The position numbers and the translations under genes are program-made. 64,000 nucleotides of DNA from Asanoa hainanensis (GTDB lineage Bacteria > Actinomycetota > Actinomycetes > Mycobacteriales > Micromonosporaceae), in assembly GCF_900188485.1 (NCBI RefSeq), contig NZ_FZPH01000006.1, forward strand, positions 62,001-126,000, read 5' to 3'. Each line of letters starts with the position of its first letter. Within the stretch, counting starts at the first letter, position 1. Positions 1 through 7,992 of the stretch are shown in pieces. Under the pieces are notes generated by a model. That model had not been told where the DNA came from, did no database searches, and was given only the letters and a program-made list of their open reading frames with translations.

Positions 1-1068
1 GACCACGTTGTAGAGGATCCGCTCGATCACGTCGGCGTAGCGGGCCTCGCCGGTCGCCAGCAGCAGGCGCCAGGCCAGCATGACCGCGGCGACGCTGGCA
101 CAGCTCTCCGAGTAGGCGCGATCCGACGGCAGCACGAAGTCGTCGCTGAACGCCTCGTCCATGTGCCGCGAGCCCATCCCGCCGGTCAGGTAGGTGCGCC
201 TGGCCCAGGTGCGGTCGAACTGCGCGGCGACGGCCTCGAGCAGCTCGTCGTCGCCGGTCTCGACGGCGACGTCGACCACGCCGCAGGCCAGGTAGAGCGC
301 GCGGACCGCGTGTCCACGCAGGACGGTGGCCGCGCGCACCGGGATGTCGTCACTGAAGTAGGACGCGCCGAACTGGTGCGGCGGCAGGCTCTGGTGCCCG
401 CGCCGCTCCACGAACAGCGCGGCCTGGTCGAGGTAGCGGCGCTCCCCGGTGACCCGGTAGAGCTCGACCAGGGCAGGCTCGATCTCCGGGTGGCCGCAGA
501 TCCCGCTGTTGCCGTCTTTTCCGAAGGTCGCGCAGATGTGGTCAGCTACCTTGCGGGCGATGTCGAGCAGCGGGCCCGGGCCGTGCACCCGGGTGTTGGC
601 CACTGCGGCCTGCAGCAGGTGGCCCGCGCAGTAGAGCTCGTGGCCCCAACGCAGGTCACTCCAGCGCGGCTGTTGGCCGTCCCGGCCGTACGCGGTGTTG
701 AGGTAGCCGTCGGGCTCCTGCGCGCCGCCGATCAGCGCGACCAGCTCGTCGATCTCCCGGACCCGAGCCGGGTCGGCGCGGCGGCCGGTCTCCCACGACA
801 TCGCCTCGATCAGCTTGTAGACCTCGGAGTCGGCGAACTCCCGGCCCCGGTGTTCGACCGGCCCGGTGGCCGCGCCGATCGTGAAGTTGCCGGTCCAACC
901 GACCTTGTCCATCCAGGCCCGGGCGTGGTCCAGGCTGCCCTCGCTGATGACGCGCTGCCGGTCGGCCCAGAACCCCGCCGTGATCCGCGCCTCGGCCAGG
1001 CCGAGCGGGCGCAACGCGCCGCGGGACGGGTCCACCGGCCGGCCGCCGGTGGGGTCGGAAGCTGCCAC
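1..1068 (-). CDS. GH127-family beta-L-arabinofuranosidase-like glycosidase, C-terminus cut by window edge
   Basis: The reverse strand reads 356 codons in one frame from a GTG at 1068 to the window edge, with no stop, so only the N-terminal part is present. GGAGGT lies about 6 nt before the GTG and decides the start. Segments such as GHELYCAGHLLQAA, TYLTGGMGSRHMDEAF and ATGEARYADVIERILYN are typical of the (alpha/alpha)6 barrel of family GH127 (formerly DUF1680), which removes beta-L-arabinofuranose or related sugars from plant glycans. There is no signal peptide, so it is probably cytosolic. The family's catalytic Cys-rich zinc site would lie beyond the edge and cannot be checked. The gene is divergent from a LacI regulator, the usual layout for a locally controlled sugar-utilisation gene. 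Confidence 0.85.
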   Translation of the reverse strand, partial: MAASDPTGGRPVDPSRGALRPLGLAEARITAGFWADRQRVISEGSLDHARAWMDKVGWTGNFTIGAATGPVEHRGREFADSEVYKLIEAMSWETGRRADPARVREIDELVALIGGAQEPDGYLNTAYGRDGQQPRWSDLRWGHELYCAGHLLQAAVANTRVHGPGPLLDIARKVADHICATFGKDGNSGICGHPEIEPALVELYRVTGERRYLDQAALFVERRGHQSLPPHQFGASYFSDDIPVRAATVLRGHAVRALYLACGVVDVAVETGDDELLEAVAAQFDRTWARRTYLTGGMGSRHMDEAFSDDFVLPSDRAYSESCASVAAVMLAWRLLLATGEARYADVIERILYNVV

Positions 1069-1110
1069 CGTTGTTACCTCCAGGTTTCGTGATGGCGCTC
1101 ACTCTGGACT

Positions 1111-1126
1111 CCGAAAACCTTTTCGG
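1111..1126. promoter_or_regulatory. Candidate LacI-family operator between GH127 gene and its regulator
   Basis: The sequence CCGAAAACCTTTTCGG has two perfect 7-bp arms (CCGAAAA and TTTTCGG) around a 2-bp centre. It sits in the 146-bp divergent intergenic region between the glycosidase start (1068) and the lacI-type start (1215). A further half-site, CCGAAAA, lies at about 1148-1154. Palindromes of 14-18 bp are usual for LacI-family regulators, so control of both genes from here is likely. Binding is inferred only. Confidence 0.55.
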
Positions 1127-1214
1127 CAAGATGCCAAATCGGCCATCCCGAAAACCCGCTGCTTGCTGATACGTTGCCCGCAGCAACAGAAAACGTTGGC
1201 GAAAGGTGTTTCTC

Positions 1215-2252
1215 ATGGGCCGGCACCGCACGCAGGCCGTGACGCTGTCCGACGTCGCGCGCCGGGCCGGTGTCTCGGTCGCCACGGCGTCGAAGGCGCT
1301 CAACGACCGGGCGCAGGTGGCCGCCGCGACCCGCCAGCGGGTCCTCGCGGCGGCGAGCGAGCTGTCGTTCCACCCCAACGCGCTGGCCCGCGGTCTGATC
1401 GTCGGCCGCACCCGGACCATCGGCCTGCTCACCGACGAGCTCGGCGGCCGGTTCTCCATCCCGATCCTGCTCGGCGCCGAGAACGCGCTCGGCAACGAGC
1501 AGATGTCGGTGCTCCTCTGCGACGCCCGCGGCGACGCCATCCGCCGGGCGCACTACATCCGCACGCTGCTGGCCCGCCGGGTCGACGGCTTCATCGTGCT
1601 CGGCGACAGCAACGACATCCGGCCGTCGCTCACCCGCGACATCCCGGTGCCGGTGGTCTACGTCTACGGCGAGTCCGCCGACCCGGGCGACTTCTCGCTG
1701 CTGGCCGACGACGAGGGTGGCGCGCGCCTGGCGGTGGAGCACCTGGTCGCCCTCGGCCGCCGGCGGATCGCCCACATCACCGGCCCGCACAGCTACCGGG
1801 CGGCCCGTGACCGGGTGACCGGCATGCGGGAGGTGCTGGCCGAACACGATCTCGCGCCGGCCGGCGACCCGCTCTACGGCGAGTGGTCGCAGCGCTGGGG
1901 CCGGCACGCCGCCCGCATGCTGCTCAGCGCCGAGCCCGAGACCGACGCCATCTTCTGCGGCAACGACCAGATCGCCACGGGCGTCTCGCAGACGCTGCTC
2001 GACCTCGGCCGGCGGATCCCGGACGACGTCGCGATCGTCGGCTACGACAACTGGGAGGACTTCGCCACCGACTGCCGGCCACCGTTGACCACTGTGGACC
2101 TCAACCTGGAACAGCTCGGCGCGACGGCCGTCGAGCACCTGTTCGGGGCGCTCGACGGCACTCCTTCGGTGGGCGTCGTGCGACAGCCGTGCCGGCTGGT
2201 AATTCGTGAGTCCACTGTGCCCACGACCGTGCCGCAGCCCCGCGTGGGTTAG
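1215..2252 (+). CDS. LacI-family transcriptional regulator
   Basis: A 345-residue regulator with an N-terminal LacI helix-turn-helix (VTLSDVARRAGVSVATASKALND, written here in part) and a periplasmic-binding-protein-like sensor domain with typical landmarks such as RTIGLLTDE, VDGFIVLGD, AIFCGNDQIATG and VAIVGYDNW. The ATG at 1215 is preferred over the in-frame GTG at 1206 because AAAGG at 1202-1206 then has a normal spacing. It very likely represses the divergent GH127 gene and responds to a sugar; the ligand cannot be read from the sequence. The last 4 bp overlap the end of the convergent membrane protein gene. Confidence 0.93.
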   Translation: MGRHRTQAVTLSDVARRAGVSVATASKALNDRAQVAAATRQRVLAAASELSFHPNALARGLIVGRTRTIGLLTDELGGRFSIPILLGAENALGNEQMSVLLCDARGDAIRRAHYIRTLLARRVDGFIVLGDSNDIRPSLTRDIPVPVVYVYGESADPGDFSLLADDEGGARLAVEHLVALGRRRIAHITGPHSYRAARDRVTGMREVLAEHDLAPAGDPLYGEWSQRWGRHAARMLLSAEPETDAIFCGNDQIATGVSQTLLDLGRRIPDDVAIVGYDNWEDFATDCRPPLTTVDLNLEQLGATAVEHLFGALDGTPSVGVVRQPCRLVIRESTVPTTVPQPRVG

Positions 2253-2698
2253 CCCGCCGCCGCGAACGTGGCGACCGCGACCGCCAGCATCAGCGCGTGC
2301 AGGATCATGTGCTCGAGGTTGGGGCGCGGGCGGTCGCCGATCCTCGGCAGCACGATCAGCGTCCGCGCGTACGTGCGGGCGTGAAGTTGTGCCCAGGTCA
2401 CGCCGGTGCCGGCGGTGGCCCATGGCACGGTGACCCCGACCAGGTAGGGCAGCCACCACAGCAGCAGCCCGCCGGCCACGATGAGCAGTTCGAGCGCGCC
2501 GGCGACGTAGCCCCAGGTGGGTGACACCGCCAGGAGTGCCGCGGGCAGCGCCATGACGGGGGCGTTGACGGCGACCTCGGTCCACTGCTCTTTGCGCTTG
2601 GCGTCGCGCACGTTGTTGAGCGGATAGACGTCCACCAGGGTCGTGACCGCGAAGTACGCGACCGCGCTCAGGATCAGTGTCAGCGCCAGTGCCCGCAT
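2249..2698 (-). CDS. Small four-helix integral membrane protein, unknown function
   Basis: The protein has 149 residues with four hydrophobic segments (about residues 3-20, 45-62, 67-90 and 130-147) and no recognised catalytic motif. Two in-frame ATGs exist; the one at 2698 is preferred because GGAG lies 6 nt before it, while the ATG at 2710 touches the TetR operator. The gene is divergent from a TetR-family regulator and shares its operator region, so it is the likely regulated target. Such pairs are often stress or drug responsive, but no substrate can be assigned. Confidence 0.8.
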   Translation of the reverse strand: MRALALTLILSAVAYFAVTTLVDVYPLNNVRDAKRKEQWTEVAVNAPVMALPAALLAVSPTWGYVAGALELLIVAGGLLLWWLPYLVGVTVPWATAGTGVTWAQLHARTYARTLIVLPRIGDRPRPNLEHMILHALMLAVAVATFAAAG

Positions 2699-2708
2699 GT
2701 CCAGCTCC

Positions 2709-2755
2709 ATTCTTACGGCGTAAGTTTCTGCTAGCCTGACTTACGCCGTAAGAAT
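2709..2755. promoter_or_regulatory. Double TetR operator (inverted 16-bp repeat)
   Basis: Positions 2709-2724 read ATTCTTACGGCGTAAG and positions 2740-2755 are its exact reverse complement. Each copy contains a 13-bp core, CTTACG-n-CGTAAG, that is itself palindromic around one base. Core centres are 28 bp apart. The region lies between the divergent membrane protein and TetR genes and abuts both starts, so it should repress both when TetR is bound. The symmetry is directly visible; the regulator assignment is inferred from position. Confidence 0.75.
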
Positions 2756-2773
2756 CGTCAAGGGGTGTTGGTG

Positions 2774-3424
2774 GTGGCAGTACGTCGGGTGGGCGCCAAG
2801 GCCGGGCTGAGCCGGGAGCAGGTGTTCGACGCCGCACTGGACTTCGTGGATGCCCACGGCCTGCCCGCGCTGTCGATGCGCAAGCTGGGTGCGGCGCTGG
2901 GCGTGGAGGCGATGACGCTCTACAACTACGTGCCCAACAAGGACGCGCTGCTCGACGGCCTGGTCGACCGGGTCATGGAGACGGCGTTCGCCGACCTCGA
3001 CTCGCCCGGAGCTTCATGGGTGCCGTGGCTGCGCTCTTTCGCGCACGCGCTCCGTCAGGCGCTGCTGGCCCACCCGGGCGTGCTGCCGCTGGCCGGCACG
3101 CGCCCGGTGAACTCACCGGACGCGCTGCGGATGTCGGAGCGCTGGCTGGCCGGGATGCGCGCGGGCGGCGTACCCCTGGGGCGGGCCATGGATGTCGTCA
3201 ACGTCGTGGCCACGTTCACGATCGGGCACACGCTCGCCGAGGCGGGCCGGACCCCCGGACACGAGGGCACCGAACCCAACCTCGACGACCGCGCCGACGA
3301 GCTCGACCCGGCCGAGTTCCCGAACCTGACCGAGGTGATCGCCACCCGGGCGGGCCTGGACTTCGACAGCCGCTTCACGGAGGCGATCGACATCCTGCTG
3401 GCCGGGTACGCGGCCCTGCCTTAG
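2774..3424 (+). CDS. TetR-family transcriptional regulator (TetR_C type)
   Basis: About 216 residues. The N-terminal TetR DNA-binding helices are clear (SREQVFDAALDFVDAHGLPA, then SMRKLGAALGVEAMTLYNYV) and the C-terminal part resembles the class of TetR proteins with a long ligand-binding domain. Several GTG/TTG codons occur in a row; AAGGGG at 2760-2765 best serves the GTG at 2774 (or 2771), not the one at 2765. It probably controls its own gene and the divergent membrane protein through the double operator upstream. The ligand is unknown. Confidence 0.9.
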   Translation: MAVRRVGAKAGLSREQVFDAALDFVDAHGLPALSMRKLGAALGVEAMTLYNYVPNKDALLDGLVDRVMETAFADLDSPGASWVPWLRSFAHALRQALLAHPGVLPLAGTRPVNSPDALRMSERWLAGMRAGGVPLGRAMDVVNVVATFTIGHTLAEAGRTPGHEGTEPNLDDRADELDPAEFPNLTEVIATRAGLDFDSRFTEAIDILLAGYAALP

Positions 3425-4722
3425 TAGTCGTTGACGTTGACGGTGATGCGGTGTTGGTCCGACGGCCAGTTCGGGACGTTGACCGACTCGTAGCCACCCT
3501 CGCGCTGGCCGACGGTGATGGACACGAGCCCCCTGCGTGCCGCCGGAATGAAGACGTCCATGCCGGTGATGAAGGTCTGGGCGAAGAACGCCGGCAGGGG
3601 CGCGGTCAGGTCGGTGCGGCCGTCGAGGCCCGCATCGAAGGCGAAGATCCCGATGACGCGCTTGACGCGCGGCGCGTTGGCGGCGTTGAGGATGTCACGG
3701 CCGTTGACCCACAACCGGTCACCGGCCGCGCCCTGGTCGCCCCACCATTCCTGCTGCCGCTGGATTGTCAACGCGGTGTGCCGGTCGCTGGTCTCGACGA
3801 GGGCGCCGAGCCCCTCACCCGGGCGACTGGTGAGCAGCCGGACGAACGCGCTGTCGCGCAGGAACGGCTGGAAGTAGAAGTGGTGCGTGGCGGCACCGGG
3901 CCGGACGACCGCGAACTCGTACCGGGCGGTGCTGTCGAGCTTGACGGGCCCGAACGCCCCGTCGCCGGTCAGGGCCGCGCGATGCACCGGTCGTGTGGAC
4001 AGCCGCCGCCCGGACAGCGGACTGACCCGGTAGACCTCCAACGTCGCGTCGGTGACCCCGGCGTTGCTGGGGAACAGCACGGCCCGCCCGGAGATCTCGG
4101 CGTGCCGGCTGGGCACGATCCGGCTGGTGTGCGGCGAGCGCCCACGGAAGAACCGGAACATCTCCCGGAAGGACTCCTCGGACGACACGGTCTGGGTATG
4201 CGACTGATCGGGAAAGTAGACATTGGTGGCGCCGGTGATCGCGCGGGTCTGGTCACCCTCGCCCCAGACAGCGAGCGTCTCCACGGCCCCCGGCGGAGCG
4301 GCAGCGGTGCGCCCGTCGAGGTTGACGTAGTGCGCGACCTTCTGCGCCCGGGCCGGTGAACTGGCGAGGTAGCTCTGCACGACAAAGGTCCCGAGCGAGT
4401 GCGCGACGATGTCGACCTGATCCTGCCCGGTCTGGGCCCGCAGGCGGTCAACCCGCTGGTCAAGCCCGGCAAAGATCGCGGGCAGCAGGGTAGCGACGTT
4501 GGGCGAGTCGTACTCGTGCGCCTCGATGACCTCGACGGGATAGCCGTTGCTGGTCAACCGCCGAGCCTGCGACTCGAACTGCGAAGCGGACCCGGCACTG
4601 CCGTGCACGAAGACGACCGGCCGGAATGCGGCGGGTTTGCCACCCGCGAGGGCGGGGGTCGCGGTCAGCACAAGAACAAGTGCGACAACCAGAGAAACCA
4701 GACCTCGAAAACGAGAGCGCAC
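3421..4722 (-). CDS. Secreted alpha/beta-hydrolase lipase
   Basis: About 433 residues with a signal peptide (positively charged start, hydrophobic core LVSLVVALVLVLTA, then ALAGG cleavage region). The catalytic domain begins with the oxyanion motif VVFVHGSAGS and carries the nucleophile elbow AHSLG (Ser about residue 109). A long C-terminal beta-rich half follows; this two-domain plan resembles bacterial and archaeal lipases of the AFL type, which hydrolyse long-chain esters outside the cell. GGAGGT close before the GTG at 4722 supports that start; a TTG at 4737 is the alternative. It ends within 4 bp of the TetR stop on the other strand. Confidence 0.85.
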   Translation of the reverse strand: MRSRFRGLVSLVVALVLVLTATPALAGGKPAAFRPVVFVHGSAGSASQFESQARRLTSNGYPVEVIEAHEYDSPNVATLLPAIFAGLDQRVDRLRAQTGQDQVDIVAHSLGTFVVQSYLASSPARAQKVAHYVNLDGRTAAAPPGAVETLAVWGEGDQTRAITGATNVYFPDQSHTQTVSSEESFREMFRFFRGRSPHTSRIVPSRHAEISGRAVLFPSNAGVTDATLEVYRVSPLSGRRLSTRPVHRAALTGDGAFGPVKLDSTARYEFAVVRPGAATHHFYFQPFLRDSAFVRLLTSRPGEGLGALVETSDRHTALTIQRQQEWWGDQGAAGDRLWVNGRDILNAANAPRVKRVIGIFAFDAGLDGRTDLTAPLPAFFAQTFITGMDVFIPAARRGLVSITVGQREGGYESVNVPNWPSDQHRITVNVNDY

Positions 4723-4866
4723 GACACCTCCAGGCAAGGGAAAGTTCTTGCATTGAGAGTGCGCATATCGTCGCAGCTCGATGCCTCCAGGTCCAGCGCC
4801 GCTGCCGAATCAGCTCACAGCCACGCGACGACGACGGACCACGTCACCCCGTACGTGGTGTCAGGC

Positions 4867-4905
4867 CGGGCTGGCCGCGCGCGTGCGGCGCGGCTGCCCA
4901 GCCCG
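4867..4905 (-). terminator. Hairpin downstream of the methyltransferase gene
   Basis: Arms CGGGCTGG (4867-4874) and CCAGCCCG (4898-4905) are perfect complements, with further GC pairing inside the loop. It lies just after the stop of the minus-strand methyltransferase and before the lipase, with no U-run, as is common for actinobacterial terminators. Confidence 0.5.
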
Positions 4906-4913
4906 CGCGTGGA

Positions 4914-5918
4914 TCAGGCGTGTCCCCAGGTCAGTGCGTGCATCGGGGTGATCGCGGCGGACCCCAGGTCGCGGAAGCCGTGCCGCGCCAGCAGGTCGTC
5001 GTACACCCGGCGGGGTAGTAGTTGGTCGTCGATCTGGGCTTCGAAGATCTGGATGCCGGACATCACCCGGCCCGGGGCGGTGCGTAGGCCCGCGTCGTCG
5101 TCCGCGAACGGGAAGTCCGAGATCACGAACACTCCGCCCGGCTTGAGCGCGGCCTTGACGTTGCGCGCGACCGCGTCGATGTCGCGGCACTCGTGCATCG
5201 AGATGTTGTTGATCACCACGTCGTACGGTTGGTCGACCGTCAGCTTCTCCAGCGGGCTGTCCCAGACGGTGATGTTCGTCAGGCCGGCCGCCTCGAGCAC
5301 CGAGCGTGCGACCTCCACCGAGTGGGCGTCACCGTCCACACCGGAGATCTCACTGTTCGGGTAGGCCTCCGCCAGCATGACCAGCCCGTGGCCCGAGCCG
5401 CAGGCGGTGTCCAGGACCCGGCAACCCCGCTCCAGAAGCTGCGCGAGGCCAGGAACCTGAGCCAGCCCGCCCGGCACGAGGCGGCGGTAGAACGGGCGGC
5501 CGGTGCCGCCTACCGCGGCGATGAACTCAGGCGAACAGCCGTCCCACCACAGCCGCTCGCCGCTCGCCAGGCTGGCCTCGAAACGGTCGAAGATCTCGGG
5601 CTGTTCGAGGACCTTGAAGACGCCACCGACGTACGCCGGGGACGTGTCGTCCAGGAGCACGGTCGCCAGGTTGTCGGCCAGGCGGTAGACGTCGCCGGCG
5701 CGGTCGCAGACGCCCGCGCCGTATGCGGCCCGGCACCAGGCGAACGTGTAGAACGGGTCCAGCGCGGTGCGGCTGGCTAGCTCGTCCGGCGTGGCCGGGC
5801 CGTCGTTCGCGAGCGCCGCCACGAGGCCGGTGCGCAGGCCGGTCGCGACGGTGCGGTGGCCCACGTACCCGGCCAGCAGCCCCAACATGTTTCCAACGGA
5901 TTCTTTGATGTCAGTCAT
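4914..5918 (-). CDS. SAM-dependent O-methyltransferase-like protein
   Basis: A 334-residue protein with an N-terminal winged-helix/dimerisation segment (residues about 1-90) and a class I methyltransferase core. SAM-binding motif I reads VLDTACGSGHG, the acidic motif II is ISGVDGD, and VINNISMHE followed by LKPGGVFVISDF match later motifs. The layout resembles small-molecule methyltransferases of secondary metabolism. It is divergent from an HxlR regulator with only 99 bp between starts, so it is the likely regulated target. The acceptor substrate is unknown. Confidence 0.85.
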   Translation of the reverse strand: MTDIKESVGNMLGLLAGYVGHRTVATGLRTGLVAALANDGPATPDELASRTALDPFYTFAWCRAAYGAGVCDRAGDVYRLADNLATVLLDDTSPAYVGGVFKVLEQPEIFDRFEASLASGERLWWDGCSPEFIAAVGGTGRPFYRRLVPGGLAQVPGLAQLLERGCRVLDTACGSGHGLVMLAEAYPNSEISGVDGDAHSVEVARSVLEAAGLTNITVWDSPLEKLTVDQPYDVVINNISMHECRDIDAVARNVKAALKPGGVFVISDFPFADDDAGLRTAPGRVMSGIQIFEAQIDDQLLPRRVYDDLLARHGFRDLGSAAITPMHALTWGHA

Positions 5919-5974
5919 GACCTCGATGTTCGGCCGCGACCGGGGTCGCCCGTCAGTTCACGAAATGAAGCCAA

Positions 5975-6011
5975 CCAGTTCTGTTTGTGTACTGGAGTGC
6001 CGCCCTACCGT
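5975..6011. promoter_or_regulatory. HxlR operator candidate and leaderless promoter
   Basis: CCAGT (5975-5979) and ACTGG (5991-5995) form a 21-bp inverted repeat within the divergent methyltransferase/HxlR region. A -10-like hexamer TACCGT at 6006-6011 lies exactly 6 nt before the hxlR-type ATG at 6018, so that transcript is probably leaderless and the repeat would sit at the -35 region. Confidence 0.5.
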
Positions 6012-6017
6012 GGGTGA

Positions 6018-6734
6018 ATGGGTACCTACTACCAGTTCTGCCCGGTGTCCAAGGCACTCGAGGTGCTGGACGAGCGGTGGACCCTGCTGATCGTCCGTGA
6101 GCTGTTGATGGGCAGCCGCCACTTCAACGACATCCGCCGGGGCGTTCCCCGCATGTCGCCGGCCCTGCTGGTCAAACGGCTCCAACGCCTGGAGCGCGTG
6201 GGTGTGGTCGAGCGCTTCCCGGACGGCAACAAGGTCATCTACCGGCTGACGCCGGCGGGCAAGGATCTACAGCAGATCGTCGACGGGTTGGGCGACTGGT
6301 CCCTGCGCTGGCTGCCCGAGCTCGGCGACGAGGACCTCGACCCGCATCTGCTGTTCTGGGACATGCGCCGCCAGGTCTCCCGGGCCGACCTCCCACCCGG
6401 CCGCACAGTGATCCACGTCCAGTTGGGCGACGTCGAGCCCAAGACCCGACGCTGGTGGCTGATCCTGACGGCGGACGACGCGGACGTCTGTGACTTCGAC
6501 CCGGGGCTTCCGGTGGCCGTGGCCGTCGAAACCACCCTGCGCTGCCTGACCCACCTGTGGCGCGGCGAACTGAGCTGGCGCGAGGCCGTCCGGGCCGGCG
6601 ACCTGTCGGCGACAGGCTCACGCGCGGCGGTGCGGGCGATCCCCCGCTGGCTCAACGTCCGCGCGGCTCCCAGCGACCCACGCCCGGAGTTCAGCGTCGT
6701 CGGGCGCCTGGCCGCGGACCTCCACCCCCGCTAG
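6018..6734 (+). CDS. HxlR-family transcriptional regulator with C-terminal sterol-carrier-like domain
   Basis: A 238-residue regulator. The N-terminal HxlR winged helix is evident (FCPVSKALEVLDERWTLLIV with the conserved early Cys, then RHFNDIRRGVPRMSPALL). The remaining roughly 120 residues, with TADDADVCDFDPGLPV and LTHLWRGELSW, resemble the SCP2-like tail found on many actinobacterial HxlR proteins, probably a ligand pocket. There is no Shine-Dalgarno; the promoter hexamer sits 6 nt upstream. It is divergent from, and probably regulates, the methyltransferase. Confidence 0.9.
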   Translation: MGTYYQFCPVSKALEVLDERWTLLIVRELLMGSRHFNDIRRGVPRMSPALLVKRLQRLERVGVVERFPDGNKVIYRLTPAGKDLQQIVDGLGDWSLRWLPELGDEDLDPHLLFWDMRRQVSRADLPPGRTVIHVQLGDVEPKTRRWWLILTADDADVCDFDPGLPVAVAVETTLRCLTHLWRGELSWREAVRAGDLSATGSRAAVRAIPRWLNVRAAPSDPRPEFSVVGRLAADLHPR

Positions 6735-6738
6735 CGCG

Positions 6739-7956
6739 TCACCCGTCGACGCGCTGTCGCGGCTCGAAGAGCGAGCGCGATTCCTCGGCCGGGGCTGCCG
6801 GCTCCACCCGCAGCTCAGGCTCGGGCTCGGGCTCGGGCTCGGGCTGAAGCTCCGGCTGGGTCGGCGGCTCCACCGGCTCGCTGTGCTCCTCCGGAGCGTC
6901 AGCCAGAGCCAGAGCCGGAGCCGCAGCCACGGCCGCCGGCTCCTGGTCGCGACCGATCGCGACCATCTTGAACTCGCCGGTCTGCTCGCTGATCGCGGCC
7001 GCGGCCATCACGGCCGCCGCCGCCCGGTCCGCCATCCGCTTCGCCTCGCGCTGCATGCGGACCCGGGCCTCCAGCGTCTGCTGCTCGACCTGCTCCGCAC
7101 CGCGCCGGGCGGCTTCGAGCCGCGACAGTTCCTGACTCAGTTCCTGGCGCGTCCCCTGCAGTCGATGCGTCACCTGGGCCAGGTCGTTCTCGACCGCCGC
7201 GCCGTCCTGGCGGAGCTGGCCGAGCTGCTGCTGGGCCTGTTCCTGCGCGTTGCGGAGCTGGGCCAGCGCCTGCTGGCGCGCGTCGATCTCCTTCTGCACC
7301 ATGGTCAGCTGCTGGTGGTAGGCCTGCATCTGCTGCTCGGCCTCGGCCGCGCGGGCCTCGTCGGCCTCCTGCGCCGCCGCCCGGTGCTCGTTGACCTCAC
7401 GCTCGACGTCCGAGCGCCACCGGGTCAGCTCCTGCTGGGTCTGCTCGTGCGCCGACTCGATGCGCGCCCGAGCCTCGCCCTCGGCCCGCTCCACCGCGGC
7501 CACGCTGGCCTCGTGCAGGCGCTTGGCCTCCTGCTCGGCCGCCTCGCGGGCCTCCTGGCCCAGCGTCCGCAGGCGCTCGGCCTCCTGGTGGGCCGCCTCG
7601 ACGACCTGCTCGGCGGCCGCCTTGATCTCGGCCGCGTGCTCGCCGGCCGCGTCGACGATGGCCTGGCCCTGCTTCTCCGACAGGGCCAGGATCTCGTCGA
7701 CCATGGATCCCAGGTGGCGGAACGACGCGCGGTCCAGGCGGGGCGGCCGGTCCCGGAGCTCGGTCAGCTCGCCGTGCATCTGCTCGAGGTTGGCGTTCAG
7801 GCCGCGGATGTGGTTGTGCGCCTGCTCGCGCTCCGCGTTGAGCTGCGAGATGCGGTCGGCGGCGTCGGCGACGTGCCGGTCGACCTGCTTCTTCTCGTAT
7901 CCGCGCATCGACGTGTCGAACGTCGGCGTGTCATATACCTGCTGACCTTGGGACAT
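6739..7956 (-). CDS. DivIVA-like coiled-coil protein
   Basis: A 405-residue, almost wholly helical protein. The first 60 residues (FDTSMRGYEKKQVDRHVADA) match the DivIVA N-terminal region, where the conserved RGYxxxQVD motif is expected. A very long Ala/Glu/Gln-rich coiled coil (about 40-300) follows, then a Pro/Glu-rich tail with EPEPEPEPE. In actinobacteria such proteins organise polar growth or bind the cell envelope as filament-like scaffolds; this one lacks the shorter architecture of the main Wag31 protein and is probably a paralogue. It ends 5 bp after the HxlR gene on the opposite strand. Confidence 0.8.
   Translation of the reverse strand: MSQGQQVYDTPTFDTSMRGYEKKQVDRHVADAADRISQLNAEREQAHNHIRGLNANLEQMHGELTELRDRPPRLDRASFRHLGSMVDEILALSEKQGQAIVDAAGEHAAEIKAAAEQVVEAAHQEAERLRTLGQEAREAAEQEAKRLHEASVAAVERAEGEARARIESAHEQTQQELTRWRSDVEREVNEHRAAAQEADEARAAEAEQQMQAYHQQLTMVQKEIDARQQALAQLRNAQEQAQQQLGQLRQDGAAVENDLAQVTHRLQGTRQELSQELSRLEAARRGAEQVEQQTLEARVRMQREAKRMADRAAAAVMAAAAISEQTGEFKMVAIGRDQEPAAVAAAPALALADAPEEHSEPVEPPTQPELQPEPEPEPEPELRVEPAAPAEESRSLFEPRQRVDG
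6818..6846 (-). repeat. 6-bp tandem repeat encoding the Glu-Pro tail
   Basis: On the plus strand the unit GGCTCG repeats four times exactly at 6818-6841 and then decays. It encodes the alternating Glu-Pro stretch at the C-terminus of the coiled-coil protein. Its length could vary by slippage without breaking the frame. Confidence 0.75.
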
Positions 7957-7992
7957 CCGTCATCCTCCACCGCACGCGCTCGATCGGCGGGA

